Shown here: piece after piece, positions 8,098-16,120 of the stretch
Layout: every line of letters starts with the position of its first letter
Numbering within the stretch: position 1 is the first letter of the stretch
From: UBA2256 sp964531105
GTDB taxonomy: Bacteria; Spirochaetota; Spirochaetia; Treponematales; Rectinemataceae
Reading direction: 5' to 3'
DNA length: 64,000 nucleotides
Assembly: GCA_964531105.1 (NCBI GenBank)
Contig: CAZHFN010000001.1
Location: 62,001 to 126,000, forward strand
Translations under genes and position numbers: made by a program
Notes under the pieces: generated by a model
What the model saw: the letters and a program-made list of their open reading frames with translations, nothing else
Database searches by the model: none
What the model was told of the DNA's origin: nothing

Positions 8098-9056
8098 GCC
8101 TGTTCTTCCTTTAAAAGATCTTTCATTTTTTGGGCGAAGGTAAGCGCTGTTCCGAGCCCGATCAGAATGAGGGAAGCCAGGATAAAGGGATAGCCCGGAT
8201 CGCTTACTGCCTGAAGCCCCGTGGAAAGCACCTGGGTAGTGGCGACCTTATATAGCCCTACCGCTGTCCCCTGCGAACCTACCTTTACCGCTCCGTCGAT
8301 TCCGCCGCCCAAGACTCTTAGGACAGCCAAGGTTTCCCCGCCGGCTACACCCGGCATCTCGGTAGTCATGAAAAATACCCTCAAGCCCTCGGCTTCGAAA
8401 CTCTCTCCCCTAGCCAAGGTCTTCACAGCACCATCGGGGGCAGTCACCACAACGGCCAAGGCCGCGGAATAGGAGCTCTGGTATACGGTGATGGCCCCTA
8501 TCCGCAGCGGTTTATTGACCCTGATTTCCACATTGTCGCGAACTACTGTACCGTCTTTTTCCAGTTTGACGAGGCTGGTCCAGTCCTTGGGGCGGCCGTC
8601 TTCGTATCGTTCATCGCGGAACTCTACCAGGTGAAGCACCTCTCCGCCGGGCAGCGCTACCGATTCGCCCGCGGCCAGGCGGACCATGCCTTCTTTCCGC
8701 CCAGAGAATGAAATAATGCCCCCTACGATGAGGACTAGAAGACCGATATGAAGAATGTCCGGTCCGTGACGACGCTTATGCTTCTTCTTTAACTCCCGTA
8801 GTGAACGATCAATGGTACAGGCTCCAAGATTAACGAAGAACACCAAGGCCGGAATAAAAAAGAGAATCGACGTAAAATATCGGTTCAACCCTGTTTGAAC
8901 CACCACTTCGGCGACAAGCTTGGGGTAGAGCGTGAAGTAGTCCTCCGAAGCCTTACCCTGAGGAATAAGGGTAGCCAGAATGCTTCCCACCGCAAGTATG
9001 ACAATGAGCGTTATGGCGAGTTTTATCGATTTGAGTTTTTTCCAGAAATCGCGCAC
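8094..9056 (-). CDS. resB: ResB-like cytochrome c maturation protein (system II)
   Basis: A 320-residue protein with three N-terminal membrane helices (residues about 10-35, 50-80 and 100-120), a periplasmic beta-rich domain and one C-terminal helix, the ResB/Ccs1 layout. It starts at a GTG preceded by GGGAGA. It is the first gene of a two-gene unit with ccsA. ResB proteins keep the apocytochrome cysteines reduced and hold the CcsA partner. At 320 residues it is shorter than many ResB proteins of 400-600 residues, so the periplasmic domain is compact. Confidence 0.88.
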   Translation of the reverse strand: MRDFWKKLKSIKLAITLIVILAVGSILATLIPQGKASEDYFTLYPKLVAEVVVQTGLNRYFTSILFFIPALVFFVNLGACTIDRSLRELKKKHKRRHGPDILHIGLLVLIVGGIISFSGRKEGMVRLAAGESVALPGGEVLHLVEFRDERYEDGRPKDWTSLVKLEKDGTVVRDNVEIRVNKPLRIGAITVYQSSYSAALAVVVTAPDGAVKTLARGESFEAEGLRVFFMTTEMPGVAGGETLAVLRVLGGGIDGAVKVGSQGTAVGLYKVATTQVLSTGLQAVSDPGYPFILASLILIGLGTALTFAQKMKDLLKEEQA

Positions 9057-9198
9057 CCTTTCTCCCTTAGTCTCTATTTCTTATTGCTGCATTTACATGA
9101 GCATAATAGTATCGACAAGCGAGCCTATCCACTTGCTTCTGTTTGTGTCAAGTTCGTCCGGACTATGACAATAAATCAGGCTTTTTATATATATACTC

Positions 9199-9227
9199 TT
9201 TACACTCTAAAAAAGTTGCTTTATAGT
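9199..9227 (+). promoter_or_regulatory. Promoter of the cytochrome/sulfurtransferase unit
   Basis: TTTACA (9199-9204) and TATAGT (9222-9227) with a 17-base spacer, 75 bases before the cytochrome ATG. Confidence 0.6.
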
Positions 9228-9302
9228 ACAAAAATCTCTAGTACGCCGTCGGCGGTAACGCGGCTAAGGTTCGCGCATCTTATTTATAAGGAGCCGGTTG
9301 TA

Positions 9303-10514
9303 ATGAAGTCAAAGCTTCTATCGTTGCTTGCACTTCTGACATTGTTTGGAACTTTCCCAGCAATGGCCAGCGAGTCAAGCTGCCTCGACTGTCACAGCAA
9401 TGCCGACATCATGAAAACCCTCGTTCCACCTCCGGTGGTTAATGCCGAAGAAGGAGAGGGGTGAGCGGGTCCTCCTCCCCCGGTCCGGGCGGATTACCAC
9501 ATGGGGTATGTTGTCGATAAGGAAATTATTGAAACCGACCCCCACTTCGAGTACGGATGTTCTTTCTGCCACGAGGGTGACGGCAACGCAGCCACTAAGA
9601 CCGAAGCCCATAAAGGCATGGTCAAGCGGCCGTCGGACAATCCAGAAACCTGCGGCACCTGTCATGAAGGCATAGCCTCAACTTATACTCTCTCCCTTCA
9701 CTACACCAACGCCGGTATGAAAAATGGCGTTTCTCCCCGTTTTTCCGAAAAAGAAAAAATGGTGTTTGACGAGGCGGTTTTCGAACAATCCTGTCGAAGC
9801 TGCCATGCTTCCTGCGGCGACTGCCATGTTCAAAGCCCTATTGTCTCCGGTGTAAATTCTGGTTTTATCGCAGGCCATGATTTTGTACGAAAAGACGAAT
9901 CCAAGACCTGCGCCCTCTGCCATGGAGGACGTGTATACCCGGAATTCACCGGCGAGTATGGTGGGCGGCCAGATATTCACTACCGCAACGGCATGACCTG
10001 CCTGGATTGCCACTCGGCCGACCAGATGCACGGCGACGGCGTCGCCTACAACGGCCGCCGGGATGTGGAGAATAAGCCTTCCTGCATCGCCTGCCATGAA
10101 CAGACCATGAACGAGAGCCCGGCGGCCGAGGAACCGCACGCGATCCACAGCGAGAGCGTTTCCTGCACAGCCTGCCACACGGCGACAGGATACAGGCAGT
10201 GTTCGTCCTGCCATGTCGGCGAAGGAGCTACCTCCAATCCAGCTATTGTATTAGGCGATAACCCCCGTATTCCGGGTCAACTGACAACGCTACGGCTCAT
10301 CCCCACAGTAAGGACAACCTTCGAAAAAGCAGGTATCCATCAGGAGAATTTCGACGCCTTGCCTAATTACTGGGACGCTGTGCCACATAATATTCAAAAG
10401 CGTACAGACAGAACCAGAGATTGCGGTACCTGCCATGGCGAGTATCTGTATTTCCTGGAAGAAGCGAACCTACCTAAAAATGGTTCGACCAAGAATCTCG
10501 AATTAATCCGTTAG
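9303..10514 (+). CDS. Eleven-haem cytochrome c with in-frame TGA read as selenocysteine
   Basis: The ATG at 9303, preceded by AAGGAG at 9 bases, opens a signal peptide of about 22 residues and a first haem site CLDCH (27-31). The frame meets TGA at 9462-9464 (codon 54) and then continues without frame change to 10514, with ten more CXXCH sites: CSFCH, CGTCH, CRSCH, CGDCH, CALCH, CLDCH, CIACH, CTACH, CSSCH and CGTCH. If the TGA is Sec, one 403-residue exported 11-haem protein results. Support: the reading frame is unbroken across the codon, no Shine-Dalgarno precedes the later ATG at 9501, a SECIS-like hairpin lies at the right distance, and selA, selB, selD and tRNA-Sec are adjacent. The likely role is periplasmic or surface electron transfer. 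Similar Sec-containing multihaem proteins may exist in Geobacter ext-type clusters, but that is recollection. A recent nonsense mutation is the alternative. Confidence 0.82.
9473..9493 (+). promoter_or_regulatory. SECIS-like hairpin of the cytochrome gene
   Basis: TCC pairs with GGA, a T/C mismatch follows, then CCC pairs with GGG around the loop CCGGTCC. The loop presents GGT at 9482-9484, 17 bases after the TGA. In E. coli fdhF the essential loop GGU lies 18 bases after UGA, and there too the stem carries an unpaired U. The fit to a SelB-binding element is therefore close. Confidence 0.65.
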
Positions 10515-10551
10515 AGCGCCCAAGCGCCACGGAATAAATAAAGGAGAATGT

Positions 10552-11436
10552 ATGAAGAAAGGTTTTCTTGTCCTGCTCATGGTAGCCCTTGTGGCGCCCC
10601 TCTTTGCACGAGATATCGACGCGATTGTGAGCGCCGACTGGCTTGCGGCAAATCTTACCAATTCCAAGCTCATCGTTCTGGACGTGCGCAAGATCGAAGA
10701 TTATAAGGCCGGACATATCCCCGGTGCCGTCTCTTCCATCGCCGCATCCTGGTATCCCAAGAAGGGAAACCTCAATGCGGAACTTCCCGATGTCGGACTT
10801 CTCGAAGATTTGATCATGGAAGCCGGTATCGATGGATCCAACTGGGTCGTGATCGCCAACAGTGAAGGCGGAGCCCAGTATCACGCCTCTGCCCGCGTTG
10901 CCCTTACCCTTATGTATGCAGGACTGGATAATGTGGCCATTCTCGATGGCGGCATGGCAGTATGGACTAAGGCGGGAAAACCCGTGGCCACTGGCGTTGA
11001 AGCTCGTAAAGAATCCGATTTTTCCGCCAAGCTTAGACCGGAGTTTGCCGTGAGCCAGGACTATGTCGTGGAAAATATCGGCAAAACCCAGTTTGTGGAT
11101 GCTCGCTCCTACGACAGCTATTTTGGTAGGGCCAAGTTCGCTGCGGCAGCACAATTCGGCCACGTCCCCGGCGCATTCCCCTTCCCCAAGGAATGGCTCT
11201 ACGACGCGGAAGGCAAACTCGTTCCCGATGCCAAGGTCAAGGAAATCCTTGCCGCAATGGGCGTGGATGGCTCCAAGGAAATCATTACCTACTGCGACAC
11301 AGGCATGGGCTGCGCTATCCTCACCTGGGTTTTCCGCGAGAAGCTGGGCTGGACCAACGTCAAGCACTATGACGGTTCATCCGAAGAGCTGACCAAGAAC
11401 CCCAAGGTTACCTACACCATGTACACCTGGCGTTAA
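10552..11436 (+). CDS. Exported tandem-rhodanese sulfurtransferase
   Basis: A 294-residue protein with a signal peptide (residues 1-20) and two rhodanese domains (about 25-145 and 160-290). The N-terminal domain lacks a catalytic Cys, as usual. The C-terminal domain has the active loop YCDTGMGC with Cys248 and a second Cys254. A strong AAAGGAG precedes the ATG. It lies 37 bases after the cytochrome, so both probably form one transcript ended by the terminator at 11471-11507. Rhodaneses move sulfane sulfur and can bind selenium or other thiophiles. Its pairing with a multihaem cytochrome resembles the rhodanese-plus-cytochrome content of some extracellular electron conduits; the link is inferred. 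Confidence 0.88.
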   Translation: MKKGFLVLLMVALVAPLFARDIDAIVSADWLAANLTNSKLIVLDVRKIEDYKAGHIPGAVSSIAASWYPKKGNLNAELPDVGLLEDLIMEAGIDGSNWVVIANSEGGAQYHASARVALTLMYAGLDNVAILDGGMAVWTKAGKPVATGVEARKESDFSAKLRPEFAVSQDYVVENIGKTQFVDARSYDSYFGRAKFAAAAQFGHVPGAFPFPKEWLYDAEGKLVPDAKVKEILAAMGVDGSKEIITYCDTGMGCAILTWVFREKLGWTNVKHYDGSSEELTKNPKVTYTMYTWR

Positions 11437-11470
11437 GCGCGCAACGGGGTTTTCGTGCCCTAAAAATGGG

Positions 11471-11507
11471 AAAAGGCTGTCTGGCTTAAGGCTGGGCAGC
11501 CTTTTTT
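11471..11507 (+). terminator. Terminator between the sulfurtransferase gene and selD
   Basis: AAAAGGCTG (11471-11479) and CAGCCTTTT (11497-11505) form a hairpin followed by T6. It separates convergent genes, and the A-run on the other side may let it act in both directions. Confidence 0.85.
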
Positions 11508-12579
11508 ATATGACCTTGATGGCAGGCGAACCACCAGCAGGCTTATGACATCGGCCAATGATAGCCGCCTGCACTCCTGCGGCATGAAGGGCTTTGAGAC
11601 ACTGTGTTGCGTTTTCCTGGGGGATCGCCCCTAAAAGCCCGCCTGAAGTCTCGGGCGCAAAGACGAGGGTACGGAAACCTTCCTGAGCGACCTCGGCCGA
11701 CCATCCATGAAAGGCAACTCGTGCCTCAAAGGCTTTGCGGTTTCTGACAGCTCCGCCGGGAATACGTTTCCTTGCTACACACTCGAAGGATCCAGGGAGA
11801 AAGGCCAATGTTCTGGCATCGATTTCCAGATCAACCCTGCTTTTTTCAGCTATCTCAAGGGCATGGCCTATGAGGGAGAAGCCAGTGATATCGGTAGCCG
11901 CCCGGGCCTTGGCAGCCAGGAAAGCTCTCATGGCATCTTTATTCAATTTTTTCATAGAGTCGATCGCCCCATTGATCCAGAAAGCTTCGACATCTTGGGC
12001 CTTCGCCGCTGTAGTGATAATGCCGGTTCCAAGCGGTTTTGTCAGTATTAGGACATCCCCTGGTTGGGCGCCCTTTTTAAGCAGAAGTCTGTCGGGATGA
12101 GCGATGCCCAGTACAGCCATTCCGAATTTAGGCTCTTTATCGAGGATTGTATGTCCTCCCGCTACGGCGCAACCAGCTGAAGATGCCACCGCAGCACCAC
12201 CTAAAAAAACCTGGCCAATCAGGTCCTTGTCCATGTCAGCGGGGAATGCCGCGAGATTGAGGGCAAGAATAGGCTCGCCGCCGGTTGCGAAGATATCCGA
12301 AAGGGAGTTGGCCGCAGCGATTTGGCCAAAGGTATATGGATCGTCCACCACGGGGGTGAAAAAGTCCGCCGTAAAGATGAGGGCTGTCGTTTCGTTGAGT
12401 CTGTACACCGCGGCATCATCGCCTTCGCTCAGGCCGACCAAAAGATCGGCTCGGCGCTCCGGCGGCACCATGCCGGCCAAAGGACGCAGCACCTGCGCCA
12501 GGGCCTCAGGGCCCATCTTGGCCGCTCACCCCGCCGCAGAACAGAGGGAAGTCAGTCTGACTATCTCCTTGCCGTCCAT
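11506..12579 (-). CDS. selD: Selenophosphate synthase SelD, itself a selenoprotein
   Basis: The enzyme makes selenophosphate from selenide and ATP. An ATG at 12579 with a strong AAAGGAG upstream starts MDGKEIVRLTSLCSAAG. A TGA (12528-12526, codon 18) follows, then AAKMGPEALAQVL in the same frame. This aligns with the E. coli SelD start, where the TGA sits at catalytic Cys17 and the Lys three residues later matches essential Lys20. Starting at the later ATG (12516) would lose both, so Sec18 is strongly indicated. The body has GDDAAVY, the conserved TADFFTPVVDDPYTFGQIAA block and GGHTI. The full length with Sec is 357 residues. It is divergent from tRNA-Sec/selA/selB. Confidence 0.93.
12485..12497 (-). 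promoter_or_regulatory. SECIS candidate of selD
   Basis: On the minus strand CGCAG and CTGCG pair around a short loop; GGT lies at 12493-12491, 32 bases after the TGA. This is further than in fdhF but within the range accepted for bacterial SECIS elements. A competing hairpin (GGGCC/GGCCC) lies closer to the TGA. Confidence 0.4.
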
Positions 12580-12745
12580 GTGCTCTCCTTTCGGCTCACT
12601 GTAGCGATCGAGCTTAGGCTGGTCAATATAAAATCTGAGGAGCTTAAAGCCCGAAGATTGCGAGCCTGTGGCAGCCGCGATCTCAGCCTGACAGCCTGCG
12701 GCATTTGCCTTGACCAACGGCCTCGCGGGCCTTAGTATTGATGCC

Positions 12746-12835
12746 GGAAGAGGATGGGGTCCGGCGGCTCCCGCGGTCTTCAAAACCGTCGGCCGCGATT
12801 CATCGCGGCGGCAGGTTCGATTCCTGCCCCTTCCG
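12746..12835 (+). tRNA. selC: tRNA-Sec (anticodon TCA)
   Basis: About 90 bases. The anticodon stem GCGGT/ACCGT holds the loop CTTCAAA with TCA at 12780-12782. A long variable arm has a 7-bp stem (12792-12798 with 12803-12809) and loop TTCA. The T arm is GCAGG-TTCGATT-CCTGC. The acceptor 5' strand GGAAGAGG faces CCCTTCC, so one A (12751) is mismatched or bulged. The discriminator is G, and CCA is not encoded. The large variable arm, UCA anticodon and position directly before selA-selB identify it. Confidence 0.94.
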
Positions 12836-12842
12836 TAGCCGA

Positions 12843-12876
12843 GGGCGGAATCGAGTGCTTTCCGCCCTTTTTATTT
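12843..12876 (+). terminator. Terminator or attenuator between tRNA-Sec and selA
   Basis: GGGCGGAA (12843-12850) and TTCCGCCC (12860-12867) are perfectly complementary and followed by TTTTTATTT. It would separate most tRNA-Sec transcripts from selA, leaving selA-selB to read-through or a weak promoter. Confidence 0.85.
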
Positions 12877-12914
12877 GACCTGCGAAAGTATCCCAAGCGG
12901 AGTTAGGTACGGTA

Positions 12915-14405
12915 ATGAAAAAAAACGATCCCAGAGCATGGATTCCCCAGGTTGAAAGCCTTTTAATCCTTCCGGAATTTACCGTTTTTATCCAGCGTCT
13001 GTCTCGGCCTGTGGTCTCCAGAACAATTGCCCAGACATTGGACACACTGAGAAAGGAGTTTGTGACTGGCGAGGTTTCTGAGGACTTAGATGAATCTGCG
13101 GTGCGAGCTCTGGCTATAGAAGAATGCCGCAAAACCCTGGTGAAGAAAAGCCGCCAAGGCCTGCAGAAAGTCTTAAACGGAACCGGAGTCGTGCTCCATA
13201 CAAACCTTGGCCGCAGCCCGATTCCGACAGCCCTTTGGGATGCTGTACGGGAAGTCAACACAGGATATTCCAATCTCGAATTCAACCTTGAAAACGGCGA
13301 AAGGGGCGGCCGAGGCGGCCTGGTGATGGAACTGCTGGCAGTCCTCTGCGGCGCCGAGGCCGCTCTTGCGGTGAACAACAATGCAGCGGCCATGCTCCTA
13401 GTGCTCGAGGCCTTTTGCAAGGGCAAGGAAGTGATCGTGTCCCGAGGCGAGGCGGTACAGATCGGAGGCGGATTCAGAATTCCTGATATCCTGGCTCTTT
13501 CGGGCGCAAGACTCAAAGAAGTAGGCACAACCAATATAACGACCACCCAGGATTACTGCACTGCGATCGGCCCTGAAACCGCCGCCGTGCTCCTGGTGCA
13601 CAGCTCCAACTTCGCTCTCCGGGGCTTTACAGAAAAACCCTCTCTATCCGCGCTTTCCAAAGCACTTCCTGAGGATATACTTCGCATCGTGGATCAGGGA
13701 TCGGGCAGCACCGTAGAGGGCTTGGACTCAGAACCCTCCGTCGGCAGTCTACTGCGATCAGGTGCCGACCTTGTATGTTTTTCCGGGGATAAAATCCTGG
13801 GCGGACCCCAGGCGGGTATCATTATCGGCCGAGCCGATCTTATCGCCATTCTCTCCAAGCATCCGTTGATACGCGCATTCAGACCGGGTAAGACAATTCT
13901 CTCGCTCCTGGAAGCCAGTCTCCTGGCCAGGCTTGGCGGTGCGGGGGTCTCGACCATTGAAAAAGGCAAGAGTGACGCTCGGACAAGATGCCTGGCGGCG
14001 CAGCGAGCACTAAAGCTATCCGCAGAACCGGGTCTTAAAACTCTGCGCGCCTTGAGCAAAAAAATCACCTCCAGCCTTCCAAAGGACCGGATAAAAATCA
14101 TTCCTTCCAGAGCTACCCTTGGCGGCGGAAGCACGCCTGATCAAACCATTTCCTCCATGGCGCTTCTAATAAAGCCGCACAAATCGGCAGAAAAATTAAG
14201 CGCCGCGCTGCGACAGGCCTCACCACCCCTGGTGGCCAGAATAGAGGAAGAACAGATAGTCGTGGATCTCATGGCGCTGGCGGACGAGAACCCTAAAACC
14301 GTTGCAGAGAGCATCGCCTTTGCCATGAAAATAGAAAATGAAGGCTTAACCGTAAAAGGAAAAACCGCGAACAACTCCGAAGGCGACCTGGGCAAGCCTT
14401 TATGA
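12915..14405 (+). CDS. selA: L-seryl-tRNA(Sec) selenium transferase
   Basis: A 496-residue PLP enzyme that converts Ser-tRNA(Sec) to Sec-tRNA(Sec) using selenophosphate. The core shows TGVVLHTNLGRSP, the cofactor-binding NNNAAAMLLVLEA segment, and the PLP lysine in the block CFSGDKILGGPQAGII. The N-terminal tRNA-binding part (residues 1-70) is intact. It is slightly longer than the usual 460-470 residues because of a polar C-terminal tail. It overlaps selB by four bases (ATGA). The Shine-Dalgarno is weak (GGAG at 12 bases). Confidence 0.96.
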   Translation: MKKNDPRAWIPQVESLLILPEFTVFIQRLSRPVVSRTIAQTLDTLRKEFVTGEVSEDLDESAVRALAIEECRKTLVKKSRQGLQKVLNGTGVVLHTNLGRSPIPTALWDAVREVNTGYSNLEFNLENGERGGRGGLVMELLAVLCGAEAALAVNNNAAAMLLVLEAFCKGKEVIVSRGEAVQIGGGFRIPDILALSGARLKEVGTTNITTTQDYCTAIGPETAAVLLVHSSNFALRGFTEKPSLSALSKALPEDILRIVDQGSGSTVEGLDSEPSVGSLLRSGADLVCFSGDKILGGPQAGIIIGRADLIAILSKHPLIRAFRPGKTILSLLEASLLARLGGAGVSTIEKGKSDARTRCLAAQRALKLSAEPGLKTLRALSKKITSSLPKDRIKIIPSRATLGGGSTPDQTISSMALLIKPHKSAEKLSAALRQASPPLVARIEEEQIVVDLMALADENPKTVAESIAFAMKIENEGLTVKGKTANNSEGDLGKPL

Positions 14406-16120
14406 CTATACTCGGGTTGGCTGGGCACGTAGATCACGGAAAGACAGCCCTGGTCAAAGCCCTCACAGGAATCGACACGGACAGGCTGCCCGAAGAAAAA
14501 GCCCGGGGCATGACCACTGATCTGGGCTTTGCCGCCTTCCGGCTTTTTGCCCCTGCCTTGGATCGATCATTTGGCCCACCTCTCGATATCGGCGTAATCG
14601 ATGTGCCCGGCCACGAACGCTATATCCGCAACATGGTGGCCGGTGCCTGGTCGCTCGACCTGGCCCTCCTGGTGGTAGCCGCCGACGATGGGTGGATGGA
14701 GCAAAGCGAAAACCATGCCCGGGTTTTACACGCTTCGGGAATTTCTAGGGTAATTCTTACCATTACAAAAATCGATAAGGTAACGCCCGACCATATCATA
14801 ACTGTAAAAGCCGATGCACTCCGTCGAGGAAAAGCGATGTTCGGCGATCAAGCCAGCCTTAGCATCGTCGGGGTTTCCGCCCTCAATAATGAAGGTATTG
14901 ATGCGTTGAAAGCTCTTATCGCCCTGGAGGCAAGGCGGATAGAGGCTGGACGAGGCAGCGCAGCGGGCACACGCAATGGATTTCTCTTTGTAGATAGGGT
15001 TTTTTCAAAACGAGGGACCGGGCGCATCGCCTGTGGAACCTTGGTGGGCGGCAGGCTCGCAGTGGATGATGAAATCGTGCAAAGTCCCGGTGGAGAATTG
15101 TTGCGCATCAGGGGAATTGAAAGCCTGGGCAAGGCCATTCCATGTAGTACCGGTTCTTCTCGGGTGGCGCTCAACGTCAGCAAAGCCAAGGCTGAACTCC
15201 GAAGGGGCGATCTTCTATTTACAGCACCGGACACCAAGGTGGCTGGCGAAAGAAATTTTTTCTATTCGGGTCGAGAATTTCTAATAAAAGTAGAACCCTT
15301 AACGCATTCGGATTCTGCCGTCAACACCGAAGCTGAAGTCCTGAAGAAGGGCGGCGAGATCGAAGTAGCCGTGGGTACGGCCTGGCGATTAGGCCGGATA
15401 ATACCCTTGGGGAAAATGCCTTGGTACAGATTTAGCTGTGAAGAAGAACTGGCCTTCCCAATCTCCAGCCCTTTGGTACTGATCCGTCATGGCGGTGCCG
15501 AGATTCTGGGGCGAGCCTGGGTATTATTTCAAGGTAAAACTGATAGGATACAAAGAAGAAAGTTAGCCGATGCCTTAAAAGGACTAGAAACTAAAAGCCA
15601 AAGCGAAATAGCCGCAATTATTCAATCAGCGCTTTTTCCTAAACCTAAAAATGATACGGAAAGAAAGTCTCCCATTAGTATACCTATTCAAGCATCAAAT
15701 TCGCACAACGCTTTTAGCCTCGAGCCTACCCTACTAAAAGCCGAACAGCTATTGCGAAGCGCAAGTAGAAAATGTATTGAATACCCTAACGGCGCTGTAA
15801 TAAGCACAGGCTTGCCAATTGCCCAGCCGAACCTTCAGCCGGCTCTCCCCCTGCCCCCAAGAAAAGATATGGATCGGCTCTGCGCCTTGGGTATAGCCAT
15901 CCCTCTGGACAGGAACCTATTCATTCACCGGGAAGCTTATATGCAGTTAGTTTCCCAGACCTTAAAAACAAAAAAGCCCAGAGATACCTTAGAAATAAGC
16001 GAGGCCAAGGAGAGGACCGGCTTTTCCAGAAAATTCGTTATCCCCTTCCTCAACAGGATGGAACGAGACGGTTATATCAAACGAGATGGTGAGCGACGAA
16101 TTATTCTTAGTCTCCCGTGA
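14402..16120 (+). CDS. selB: Selenocysteine-specific elongation factor
   Basis: A 572-residue GTPase that delivers Sec-tRNA to UGA codons marked by a SECIS. The G1 box GLAGHVDHGKTAL, the DTDRLPEEKARGMT switch region, G3 DVPGHERYIRNM and G4 TKID are all visible in the first 130 residues. EF-Tu-like domains 2 and 3 follow. The C-terminal winged-helix repeats that bind the SECIS RNA are present but short; E. coli SelB has about 614 residues. The end shows a typical winged helix (TGFSRKFVIPFLNRMERDGYIK, split by the motif limit here into TGFSRKFVIPF and NRMERDGYIK). Convergent with the next gene, with a 14-base overlap. Confidence 0.95.
   Translation: MTILGLAGHVDHGKTALVKALTGIDTDRLPEEKARGMTTDLGFAAFRLFAPALDRSFGPPLDIGVIDVPGHERYIRNMVAGAWSLDLALLVVAADDGWMEQSENHARVLHASGISRVILTITKIDKVTPDHIITVKADALRRGKAMFGDQASLSIVGVSALNNEGIDALKALIALEARRIEAGRGSAAGTRNGFLFVDRVFSKRGTGRIACGTLVGGRLAVDDEIVQSPGGELLRIRGIESLGKAIPCSTGSSRVALNVSKAKAELRRGDLLFTAPDTKVAGERNFFYSGREFLIKVEPLTHSDSAVNTEAEVLKKGGEIEVAVGTAWRLGRIIPLGKMPWYRFSCEEELAFPISSPLVLIRHGGAEILGRAWVLFQGKTDRIQRRKLADALKGLETKSQSEIAAIIQSALFPKPKNDTERKSPISIPIQASNSHNAFSLEPTLLKAEQLLRSASRKCIEYPNGAVISTGLPIAQPNLQPALPLPPRKDMDRLCALGIAIPLDRNLFIHREAYMQLVSQTLKTKKPRDTLEISEAKERTGFSRKFVIPFLNRMERDGYIKRDGERRIILSLP

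Noticed and set aside
8895..9464. A 189-codon frame covering the cytochrome start
   Set aside because: Its first part runs antisense to resB and through the promoter; only the part from ATG 9303 has a Shine-Dalgarno and signal peptide.
9303..9510. A frameshift in the cytochrome gene
   Set aside because: Both parts are in the same frame and only a single TGA interrupts them.
9501..10514. A separate ten-haem cytochrome gene starting at 9501
   Set aside because: There is no Shine-Dalgarno or signal peptide at 9501, while the frame continues upstream through one TGA to a proper signal peptide and Shine-Dalgarno at 9303.
10474..11367. A 297-codon minus-strand frame opposite the rhodanese gene
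   Set aside because: Shadow of a gene with a clear signal peptide and active site.
11506..12516. SelD beginning at ATG 12516
   Set aside because: It would lack the catalytic residue and the essential Lys; the Sec-containing start at 12579 has a strong Shine-Dalgarno.
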